Part shown: positions 37,762 through 48,993 of the stretch, one piece after another
How the letters are laid out: the number at the start of each line of letters is the position of its first letter
How positions within the stretch are numbered: the stretch's first letter is position 1
Assembly: GCF_963662255.1 (NCBI RefSeq)
Contig: NC_085067.1
Location: 11,223,648-11,287,647 of the forward strand
Length of the DNA stretch: 64,000 nt
Source of the DNA: Cinclus cinclus
Lineage: Eukaryota; Chordata; Aves; Passeriformes; Cinclidae
Reading direction: 5' to 3'
Notes under the pieces: generated by a model
What the model was told of the DNA's origin: nothing
Seen by the model: only the letters and a program-made list of their open reading frames with translations
Database searches by the model: none
Position numbers and translations under genes: made by a program

Positions 37762-39083
37762 ATTGTGACACAACAGGGGTTAAGAGAAGCAAGGAACCAT
37801 TGTGACCCAATGCAGGCTAACAATCTAATGATCCCTTGTGACGCCAATGGGCCTAAAAGGGCCAGGGATGAATTGTTACAGTTCGGGGACCGATAGAAGC
37901 AAGGATCTGTTATGCCACCGTGGAGGCCAAGAATCAAATGATGCATTGTGACATCAAGTGGCCTAAAAGGGCATGGGATGCATTGTGACACCACAGAGCT
38001 TAAGAGAAGCAAGGAACCATTGTGACCCAATGCAGGTTAACAATCTAATGACCCCTTGTGGCACCAGGGGGTATAAAAAGGGACAGGGATGGATTGTTAC
38101 AGCACGGGGACCAAGAGAAGCAAGCATCTATTATGCCACCATGAAGGCCACGTATCAAATGATTCATTGTGACATCAAGTGGCCTAAAAGGGCATGGGAT
38201 GCATTGTGACAGCACAGGGGTTAAGAGAATCAAGGATCCATTGTGACCCAATGGAGGCTAATAATCTAAGAATCCCTTTTGACAACAGGGGGCGCAAAAG
38301 GACCACGGATGAACTCTGACAGCATGGGGACCTATAGAAGCAAGGAACCATTATGACACCATGAAGGCCAAGGATCAAATGGTTCATTGTAAGACCAAGT
38401 GGCCTAAAAGGTCTTGGAATGCATTGTGGCACCACAGAGGTTAAGAGAAGCCAGGAACCATTGTGACCCAATGCAGGCTAACAATCTAATGATCCCTTGT
38501 CACACAAGGTGTTGTAAAAGGGCCAGGGATGGATTGTTACAGTATAGGGCCCAAGAAAAACATGGAAACATTATGACACCATAGAGGCCAAGAATCAAAT
38601 GATGCATTGTAACACCAAGTGGCCTAAAAGGGCATGGGATGCATTGTGACATCACAGGGGTTAAGAGAAGCAAGGATCCATTGTTACCCAATGCAGGTTA
38701 ACAATCTAAGAATCCCTTTTGACACCAGGGGGTGCAAAAGGACCACGGATGAACTCTGACAGCATGGGGACCTTTAGAAGCCAGGAACCATTATGACACC
38801 ATGAAGGCCAAGAATCAAATTGTTCATTGTAAGACCAAGTGGCCTAAAAGGGCATGGGATGCATTGTGACACCACCGAGGTTAAGAGAAGCAAGGAACCA
38901 TTGTGACCCAATGCAGGCTAACAATCTAATGATCCCTTGTGGCAACAGGGGGTTGTAAAAAGGACAGGGATGGATTGTTACAGCACGGGGACCAATAGAA
39001 GCAAGGATCTATTATGCCACCATGGAGGCCAAGAATCAAATGATTCATTGTGAGACCAAGTGGCCTAAAAGTGCATGGGATGC
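37762..39083. repeat. Rearranged D segment: A13, then A8-A12
   Basis: A13 at 37762 (private variant CACAACAGGGG) is followed at 37982 by a monomer whose unit 1 suits either A14 or A8, as both have CACAGAGCTTAAG. It becomes A8 at CAGGTTAACAATC (38034-38046). The A8 start recurs at 34017 and 37982, an 18-monomer (3,965 bp) duplication. The exchange lies between about 37960 and 38036. Confidence 0.85.
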
Positions 39084-41726
39084 ATTGTGACACCACAGGG
39101 GTTAAGAGAAGCAAGGAACCATTGTGACCCAATGCAGGCTAACAATCTAATGATCCCTTGTGACGCCAATGGGCCTAAAAGGGCCAGGGATGAATTGTTA
39201 CAGTTCGGGGACCGATAGAAGCAAGGATCTGTTATGCCACCGTGGAGGCCAAGAATCAAATGATGCATTGTGACATCAAGTGGCCTAAAAGGGCATGGGA
39301 TGCATTGTGACACCACAGAGCTTAAGAGAAGCAAGGAACCATTGTGACCCAATGCAGGCTCACAATCTAATGGTCCATTGTGACACCAGGGGTTGTAATA
39401 GGGCCAGGGATGAATTGTGAAAGCATGGGGCCCAATAAAAACATGGAAATATTATGACACCATAGAGGCCAAGACTCAAATGATTCATTGTAACACCAAG
39501 TGGCCTATAAGGGCATGGGATGCATTGTGACACCACAGGGGTTAAGAGAAGCAAGGAACCATTGTTACCCAATGCAGGCTAACAATCTAAGAATCCCTTT
39601 TGACACCAGGGGGAGTAAAAGGTCCACGGATGAACTGTGACAGCATGGGGACCTATAGAATCAAGGAACCATTATGACACCATGGAGGCCAAGAATCCAA
39701 TGGTTCATTGTTAGACCAAGTGGCCTAAAAGGGCTTGGAATGTTTTGTGACACCACAGAGGTTAAGAGAAGCAAGGATCCATTGTGACCCAATGGAGGCT
39801 AATAATCTAATGATCCCTTGTGGCACCAGGGTGTATAAAAACGGCCAGGGATGGATTGTTACAGCATGGGGCCCAATAAAAACATGGAAACATTATGTCA
39901 CCATAGAGGCTAAGAATCAAATGGTTCGTTGTAAGACCAAGTGGCCTAAAAGGGCATGGGATGCATTGTGACACCACAGGGGTTAAGAGAAGCAAGGAAC
40001 CATTGTGACCCAATGCAGGCTAACAATCTAAGAATCCCTTTTGACAACAGGGGGCGTAAAAGGACCATGGATGAACTCTGACAGCATGGGGACCTATAGA
40101 AGCAAGGAACCATTATGACACCATGAAGGCCAAGAATCCAATAGTTCATTGTAAGACCAAGTGGCCTAAAAGGGCTTGGAATGCATTGTGACACCACAGA
40201 GGGTAAGAGAAGCAAGGAACCATTGTGACCCACTGCAGGCTAACAATCTAATGATCCCTTGTGACACGAGGGGGTTGTAAAAAGGCCAGGGATGGATTGT
40301 TACAGCACGGGGACCAATAGAAGCAAGGATCTATTATGCCACCATGGAGGCCAAGAATCAAATGATTCATTGTGACATCAAGTGGCCTAAAAGGGCATGG
40401 GATGCATTGTGACACCACTGGGGTTAAGAGAAGCAAGGAACCTTTGTGACCCAATGCAGGCTAACAATCTAATGATCCCTTTTGAGACCAGGGGATGGAA
40501 AAAGGACTACGGCTGAACTGTGACAGCATGGGGACCTATAGAAGCAAGGAACCATTATGACACCATGAAGGCCAAGAATCAAATGATTCATTGTAAGACC
40601 AAGTGGCCTAAAAGGGCATGGGATGCATTGTGACACCACAGAGTTTAAGAGAAGCAAGGAACCATTGTGACCCAATGCAGGCTAACAATCTAATGATCCT
40701 TTGTGACACCAATGGGCCTAAAAGGGCCAGGGATGAATTGTTACAGCACTGGGACCAATAGAAGCAAGGATCTATTATGCCACCGTGGAGGCCAAGAATC
40801 AAATAATTTATTGTGACATCATGTGGCCTAAAAGGGCATGGGATGCATTGTGACACCACCGAGGTTAGGAGAAGCAAGGATCCATTGTGACCCAATGGAG
40901 GCTAACAATCTAATGATCCCTTGTGACACCAATGGGCTTAAAAGGGCCAGGGATGTATTGTGAAACATGGGGCCCAATTAAAACCTGGTACAATTATGCC
41001 ACCATGGAGGCCAAGAATCAAATGATTCATTGTGAAATCAAGTGGCCTAAAAGGGCATGGGATGCATTGTGACAGCACAGGGGTTAAGAGAAGCAAGGAA
41101 CCATTGTGACCCAATGCAGGCTAACAATCCAATGATCCCTTGTCACACAAGGTGTTGTATAAGGGCCAGGGATGAATTGTGAAAGCATGGGGCCCAATAC
41201 AAACATGGAAACATTATGTCACCATAGAGGCCAATTATCAAATGATTCATTGTAACACCAAGTGGCCTAAAAGGGCATGGGATGCATTGTGACATCACAG
41301 GGGTTAAGAGAAGCAAGGATCCATTGTTACCCAATGCAGGTTAACAATCTAAGAATCCCTTTTGACACCAGGGGGTGCAAAAGGACCACGGATGAACTGT
41401 GACAGCATGGGGACCTATAGAATCAAGGAACCATTATGACACCATGAAGGCCAAGAATCAAATTGTTCATTGTAAGACCAAGTGGCCTAAAAGGTCTTGG
41501 AATGCATTGTGGCACCACAGAGGTTAAGAGAAGCAAGGAACCATTGTGACCCAATGCAGGCTAACAATCTAATGATCCCTTGTGGCAACAGGGGGTTGTA
41601 AAAAGGACAGGGATGGATTGTTACAGCACGGGGACCAATAGAAGCAAGGATCTATTATGCCACCATGGAGGCCAAGAATCAAATGATTCATTGTGAGACC
41701 AAGTGGCCTAAAAGTGCATGGGATGC
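39084..41726. repeat. 12-mer HOR in region D (2,643 bp)
   Basis: Full 12-mer, with the next copy beginning exactly 2,643 bp later at 41727. Private changes include AATGTTTTGTGAC near 39739, ACACGAGGGGG near 40265 and CAGGGGATGG near 40491, which mark it off from the other copies. Confidence 0.88.
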
Positions 41727-43928
41727 ATTGTGACACCACAGGGGTTAAGAGAAGCAAGGAACCATTGTGACCCAATGCAGGCTAACAATCTAATGATCCC
41801 TTGTGACGCCAATGGGCCTAAAAGGGCCAGGGATGAATTGTTACAGTTCGGGGACCGATAGAAGCAAGGATCTGTTATGCCACCGTGGAGGCCAAGAATC
41901 AAATGATGCATTGTGACATCAAGTGGCCTAAAAGGGCATGGGATGCATTGTGACACCACAGAGCTTAAGAGAAGCAAGGAACCATTGTGACCCAATGCAG
42001 GCTCACAATCTAATGGTCCATTGTGACACCAGGGGTTGTAATAGGGCCAGGGATGAATTGTGAAAGCATGGGGCCCAATAAAAACATGGAAATATTATGA
42101 CACCATAGAGGCCAAGACTCAAATGATTCATTGTAACACCAAGTGGCCTATAAGGGCATGGGATGCATTGTGACACCACAGGGGTTAAGAGAAGCAAGGA
42201 ACCATTGTTACCCAATGCAGGCTAACAATCTAAGAATCCCTTTTGACACCAGGGGGAGTAAAAGGTCCACGGATGAACTGTGACAGCATGGGGACCTATA
42301 GAATCAAGGAACCATTATGACACCATGAAGGCCAAGAATCCAATGGTTCATTGTTAGACCAAGTGGCCTAAAAGGGCTTGGAATGGTTTGTGACACCACA
42401 GAGGTTAAGAGAAGCAAGGATCCATTGTGACCCAATGGAGGCTAACAATCTAATGATCCCTTGTGGCACCAGGGTGTATAAAAACGGCCAGGGATGGATT
42501 GTTACAGCATGGGGCCCAATAAAAACATGGAAACATTATGTCACCATAGAGGCTAAGAATCAAATGGTTCGTTGTAAGACCAAGTGGCCTAAAAGGGCAT
42601 GGGATGCATTGTGACACCACAGGGGTTAAGAGAAGCAAGGAACCATTGTGACCCAATGCAGGCTAACAATCTAAGAATCCCTTTTGACAACAGGGGGCGT
42701 AAAAGGACCACGGATGAACTCTGACAGCATGGGGACCTATAGAAGCAAGGAACCATTATGACACCATGAAGGCCAAGAATCCAATAGTTCATTGTAAGAC
42801 CAAGTGGCCTAAAAGGGCTTGGAATGCATTGTGACACCACAGAGGGTAAGAGAAGCAAGGAACCATTGTGACCCAATGCAGGCTAATAATCTAATGATCC
42901 CTTGTGACACCAGGGGGTTGTAAAAAGGCCAGGGATGGATTGTTACAGCACGGGGACCAATAGAAGCAAGGATCTATTATGCCACCATGGAGGCCAAGAA
43001 TCAAATGATTCATTGTGACATCAAGTGGCCTAAAAGGGCATGGGATGCATTGTGACACCACTGGGTTTAAGAGAAGCTAGGAACCTTTGTGACCCAATGC
43101 AGGCTAACAATCTAATGATCCCTTTTGAGACCAGGGGGCGGAAAAAGGACTACGGCTGAACTGTGACAGCATGGGGACCTATAGAAGCAAGGAACCATTA
43201 TGACACCATGAAGGCCAAGAATCAAATGATTCATTGTAAGACCAAGTGGCCTAAAAGGGCATGGGATGCATTGTGACACCACAGAGTTTAAGAGAAGCAA
43301 GGAACCATTGTGACCCAATGCAGGCTAACAATCTAATGATCCTTTGTGACACCAATGGGCCTAAAAGGGCCAGGGATGAATTGTTACAGCACTGGGACCA
43401 ATAGAAGCAAGGATCTATTATGCCACCGTGGAGGCCAAGAATCAAATAATTTATTGTGACATCATGTGGCCTAAAAGGGCTTGGGATGCATTGTGACACC
43501 ACCGAGGTTAGGAGAAGCAAGGATCCATTGTGACCCAATGGAGGCTAACAATCTAATGATCCCTTGTGACACCAATGGGCTTAAAAGGGCCAGGGATGTA
43601 TTGTGAAACATGGGGCCCAATTAAAACCTGGTACAATTATGCCACCATGGAGGCCAAGAATCAAATGATTCATTGTGAAATCAAGTGGCCTAAAAGGGCA
43701 TGGGATGCATTGTGACAGCACAGGGGTTAAGAGAAGCAAGGAACCATTGTGACCCAATGCAGGCTAACAATCCAATGATCCCTTGTCACACAAGGTGTTG
43801 TATAAGGGCCAGGGATGAATTGTGAAAGCATGGGGCCCAATACAAACATGGAAACATTATGTCACCATAGAGGCCAATTATCAAATGATTCATTGTAACA
43901 TCAAGTGGCCTAAAAGGGCATGGGATGC
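41727..43928. repeat. 12-mer HOR, final copy, ten monomers then E block
   Basis: Monomers at 41727, 41947, 42167, 42387, 42608, 42828, 43049, 43270, 43490 and 43709 follow the 12-mer order A13-A22. A23-A24 are replaced by E-type monomers from 43929. This A22-to-E1 transition is the same as in copy B at 16186, including AACATCAAGTGG near 43886. Confidence 0.87.
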
Positions 43929-45028
43929 ATTGTGACACCACAGGGGTTAAGAGAGGCAAGGAACCATTGTGACCCAATGCAGGCTAACAATCTAAGAATC
44001 CCTTTTGACACCAGGGGGCGTAAATGGAGCACGGATGAACTCTGACAGCATGGGGACCTATAGAAGCAAGGAACCATTATGACACCATGAAGGCCAAGAA
44101 TCAAATGGTTCATTGTTAGACCAAGTGGCCTAAAAGGTCTTGGAATGCTTTGTGACACCACAGAGGTTAAGAGAAGCAAGGAACCATTGTGACCCAATGC
44201 AGGCTAACAATCTAATGATCCCTTGTGGCACCAGGGCGTATAAAAAGGGCCAGGGATGGATTGTTACACCACGGGGACCAATAGAAGCAAGGATCTATTA
44301 TGCCACCTTGGAGGCCAAGTATCAAATGATTCATTGTGACATCAAGTGGCCTAAAAGTGCATGGGATGCATTGTGACACCACAGGGGTTAAGAGAAGCAA
44401 GGAACCATTGTGACCCAATGCAGGCTAACAATCTAATGATCCCTTGTGCCACCAATGGGCCTAAAAGAGCCAGGGATGAATTGTGAAAAATGGCGCCCAA
44501 TTAAAACCTGGTACAATTATGCCACCATGGAGGCCAAGAATCAAATGATTCATTGTGACGTCAAGTGGCCTAAAAGGGCATGGGATGCATTGTGACACCA
44601 CAGGAGTTAAGAGAAGCAAGGAACCATTGTGACCCAATGCAGGCTAACAATCTAATGACCACTTGTCAGACAAGGTGTTGTAAAAGGGCCAGAGATGGAT
44701 TGTTACAGCATGGGGCCCAAGAAAAACATGGAAATATTATGACACCCTAGAGGCCAAGACTCAAATGATTCATTGTAACACCAAGTGGCCTAAAAGGGCA
44801 TGGGATGCATTGTGACACCACAGGGGTTAAGAGAAGCAAGGAACCATTGTGACCCAATGCAGGCTAACAATCTAATGATCCCTTGTGGCACCGGGGGTTG
44901 TAAAAAGGCCAGGGATGGATTGTTACAGCACGGGGACCAATAGAAGCAAGGATCTATTATGCCACCATGGAGGCCAAGAATCAAATGATTCATTGTGACA
45001 TCAAGTGGCCTAAAAGGGCATGGGATGC
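43929..45028. repeat. E block, second occurrence, plus two linking monomers
   Basis: E1-E3 start at 43929, 44149 and 44369. The monomer at 44589 (CAGGAGTTAAG, GACCACTTGTCAGACAAGG, CCAGAGATGG) is the usual E3 successor (F). The monomer at 44809 is a chimera: its unit 3 begins like A1 (GGCACCGGGGGTTGT), then continues like A18 (AAGGCCAGGGATGG, TTACAGCACGGGG). Confidence 0.83.
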
Positions 45029-46788
45029 ATTGTGACACCACTGGGGTTAAGAGAAGCAAGGAACCTTTGTGACCCAATGCAGGCTAACAATCTAATGATC
45101 CCTTTTGAGACCAGGGGGCGGAAAAAGGACTACGGCTGAACTGTGACAGCATGGGGACCTATAGAAGCAAGGAACCATTATGACACCATGAAGGCCAAGA
45201 ATCAAATGATTCATTGTAAGACCAAGTGGCCTAAAAGGGCATGGGATGCATTGTGACACCACAGAGTTTAAGAGAAGCAAGGAACCATTGTGACCCAATG
45301 CAGGCTAACAATCTAATGATCCTTTGTGACACCAATGGGCCTAAAAGGGCCAGGGATGAATTGTTACAGCACTGGGACCAATAGAAGCAAGGATCTATTA
45401 TGCCACCGTGGAGGCCAAGAATCAAATAATTTATTGTGACATCATGTGGCCTAAAAGGGCATGGGATGCATTGTGACACCACCGAGGTTAGGAGAAGCAA
45501 GGATCCATTGTGACCCAATGGAGGCTAACAATCTAATGATCCCTTGTGACACCAATGGGCTTAAAAGGGCCAGGGATATATTGTGAAACATGGGGCCCAA
45601 TTAAAACCTGGTACAATTATGCCACCATGGAGGCCAAGAATCAAATGATTCATTGTGAAATCAAGTGGCCTAAAAGGGCATGGGATGCATTGTGACAGCA
45701 CAGGGGTTAAGAGAAGCAAGGAACCATTGTGACCCAATGCAGGCTAACAATCCAATGATCCCTTGTCACACAAGGTGTTGTATAAGGGCCAGGGATGAAT
45801 TGTGAAAGCATGGGGCCCAATACAAACATGGAAACATTATGTCACCATAGAGGCCAATTATCAAATGATTCATTGTAACATCAAGTGGCCTAAAAGGGCA
45901 TGGGATGCATTGTGACACCACAGGGGTTAAGAGAAGCAAGGAACCATTGTGACCCAATGCAGGCTAACAATCTAAGAATCCCTTTTGACACCAGGGGGCG
46001 TAAATGGAGCACGGATGAACTCTGACAGCATGGGGACCTATAGAAGCAAGGAACCATTATGACACCATGAAGGCCAAGAATCAAATGGTTCATTGTTAGA
46101 CCAAGTGGCCTAAAAGGTCTTGGAATGCTTTGTGACACCACAGAGGTTAAGAGAAGCAAGGAACCATTGTGACCCAATGCAGGCTAACAATCTAATGATC
46201 CCTTGTGGCACCAGGGCGTATAAAAAGGGCCAGGGATGGATTGTTACACCACGGGGACCAATAGAAGCAAGGATCTATTATGCCACCTTGGAGGCCAAGT
46301 ATCAAATGATTCATTGTGACATCAAGTGGCCTAAAAGTGCATGGGATGCATTGTGACACCACAGGGGTTAAGAGAAGCAAGGAACCATTGTGACCCAATG
46401 CAGGCTAACAATCTAATGATCCCTTGTGCCACCAATGGGCCTAAAAGAGCCAGGGATGAATTGTGAAAAATGGCGCCCAATTAAAACCTGGTACAATTAT
46501 GCCACCATGGAGGCCAAGAATCAAATGATTCATTGTGACGTCAAGTGGCCTAAAAGGGCATGGGATGCATTGTGACACCACAGGAGTTAAGAGAAGCAAG
46601 GAACCATTGTGACCCAATGCAGGCTAACAATCTAATGATCCCTTGTCACACAAGGTGTTGTAAAAGGGCCAGAGATGGATTGTTACAGCATGGGGCCCAA
46701 GAAAAACATGGAAATATTATGACACCCTAGAGGCCAAGACTCAAATGATTCATTGTAACACCAAGTGGCCTAAAAGGGCATGGGATGC
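45029..46788. repeat. 9-monomer duplication (1,980 bp): A19-A22 and E block, third occurrence
   Basis: A19-A22 at 45029, 45250, 45470 and 45689, then E1-E3 and F at 45909, 46129, 46349 and 46569, repeat 43049-44808 at an offset of 1,980 bp (nine monomers). F here reads GATCCCTTGTCACACAAGG, against GACCACTTGTCAGACAAGG in the earlier copy. Confidence 0.85.
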
Positions 46789-48993
46789 ATTGTGACACCA
46801 CAGGGGTTAAGAGAAGCAAGGAACCATTGTGACCCAATGCAGGCTAACCATCTAATGATCCCTTGTGGCACCAGGTCCTATAGACAGGGCCAGGGATGGA
46901 TTGTTACAGCACGGGGACCAATGGAAGCAAGGATCTTTTATGCCACCTTGGAGGCCAAGAATCAAATGATTCATTGTGAAATCAAGTGGCCTAAAAGGGC
47001 ATGGGATGCATTGTGACACCACAGGGGTTAAGAGAAGCAAGGAACCATTGTGACCCAATGCAGGCTAACAATCTAATGATCCATTGTGACACCAGGCGTT
47101 GTAATAGGGCCAGGGAATAATTGTGAAAGCATGGGGCACAATAAAATCATGGAAATATTATGACACCATGAAGGCCAAGAATCAAATGGTTCGTTGTAAG
47201 AGCAAGTGGCCTAAAAGGTCTTGGAATGCATTGTGACACCACAGAGGTTAAGAGAAGCAAGGAACCATTGTGACCCAATGCAGGCTAACAATCTAATGAT
47301 CCCTTGTGGCACCAGGGTGTATAAAAAGGGCCAGGGATGGATTGTTACAGCACGGGGACCAAGAGAAGCAAGGATCTATTATGCCGCCATGGAGGCCAAG
47401 AATCAAATGATTCATTGTGACATTAAGTGGCCTAAAAGGGCATGGGATGCATTGTGACACCACAGAGGTTAAGAGAATCAAGGAACCATTGTGACCCAAT
47501 GGAGGCTAATAATCCCAGGATCCCTTTTGACACCAGGGGGCGCAAAAGGGCCAGGAATGAATTGTGACAGCATGGGGACCTATAGATACAATGAACCATT
47601 ATGTCACCATGGTGGCCAAGAATCAAATGATTGATTGTGACATCAAGTGGCCTAAAAGGGCATGGAATGCATTGTGACACAACAGAGGCTAAGAGAAGCA
47701 AGGATCCATTGTGACCCAATGGAGGCTAACCATCTAATGATCCCTTGTGACACCAATGGGCCTAAAAGGGCCAGGGATGAATTGTGAAACATGGGGCCCA
47801 ATTAAAACCTGGTACAATTATGCCACCATGGAGGCCAAGAATCAAATGATTCTTTGGGACATCAAGTGGCCTAAAAGTGCATGGGATGCATTGTGACACC
47901 ACAGGGGTTAAGAGAAGCAAGGAACGATTGTGACCCAATGCAAGCTTACAATCTAAGAATCCCTTTTGACAACAGGGGGAGTAAAAGGTGCACGGATGAA
48001 CTGTGACAGCATGGGGACTTATAGAAGCAAGGAACCGTTATGACACCATGAAGGCCAAGAATCAAATGGTTCCTTGTTAGACCAAGTGGCCTAAAAGGTC
48101 TTGGAATGCTTTGTGACACCACAGAGGTTAAGAGAAGCAAGGAACCATTGTGACCCAATGCAGGCTAACAATCTAATGATCCCTTGTGGCACCAGGGCGT
48201 ATAAAAAGGGCCAGGGATGGATTGTTACAGCATGGGGACCAATAGAAGCAAGGATCTATTATGCCACCTTGGAGGCCAAGACTCAAATGATTCATTGTGA
48301 CATCAAGTGGCCTAAAAGGGCTTGGAATGCATTGTGACACCACAGAGGTTAAGAGAAGCAAGGAACCATTGTGACCCAATGCAGGCTAACAATCTAATGA
48401 TCCCTTGTGCCACCAGGGCGTATAAAAAGGGCCAGGGATGGATTGTTACAGCACGGGGACCAATAGAAGCAAGGATCTATTATGCCACCATGGAGGCCAA
48501 GTATCAAATGATTCATTGTGACATCATGTGGCCTAAAAGTGCATGGGATGCATTGTGACACCACAGGGGTTAAGAGAAGCAAGGAACCATTGTGACCCAA
48601 TGCAGGCTAACAATCTAATGATCCCTTGTGACACCAATGGGCCTAAAAGGGCCAGGGATGAATTGTGAAAAATGGCGCCCAATTAAAACCTGGTACAATT
48701 ATGCCACCATAGAGGCCAAGAATCCAATGATTCATTGTGACATCAAGTGGCCTAAAAGGGCATGGGATGCATTGTGACACTACAGGGGTTAAGAGAAGCA
48801 AGGAACCATTGTGACCCAATGCTGGCTAACAATCTAAGAATCCCTTTTGACAACAGGGGCCGCAAAGTAACCACGGATGAACTGTGACAGAATGGGGACC
48901 TATAGAAGAAGCAAGGAACCATTATGACACCATGAAGGCCAAGAATCAAATGGTTCATTGTAAGACCAAGTGGCCTAAAAGGTCTTGGAATGC
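46569..48993. repeat. 11-mer HOR, copy 1 (2,425 bp)
   Basis: Eleven monomers start at 46569 (F), 46789, 47010, 47230, 47451, 47671, 47890, 48110, 48331, 48552 and 48771. They are a different set from A1-A24. Markers include ACCAGGTCCTATAGACAGGG near 46870, AGGGAATAATTGTG near 47111 and GATTCTTTGGGACATC near 47838. The last monomer is 223 bp because of an AGAAGAAGC triplet gain near 48906. Confidence 0.87.
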
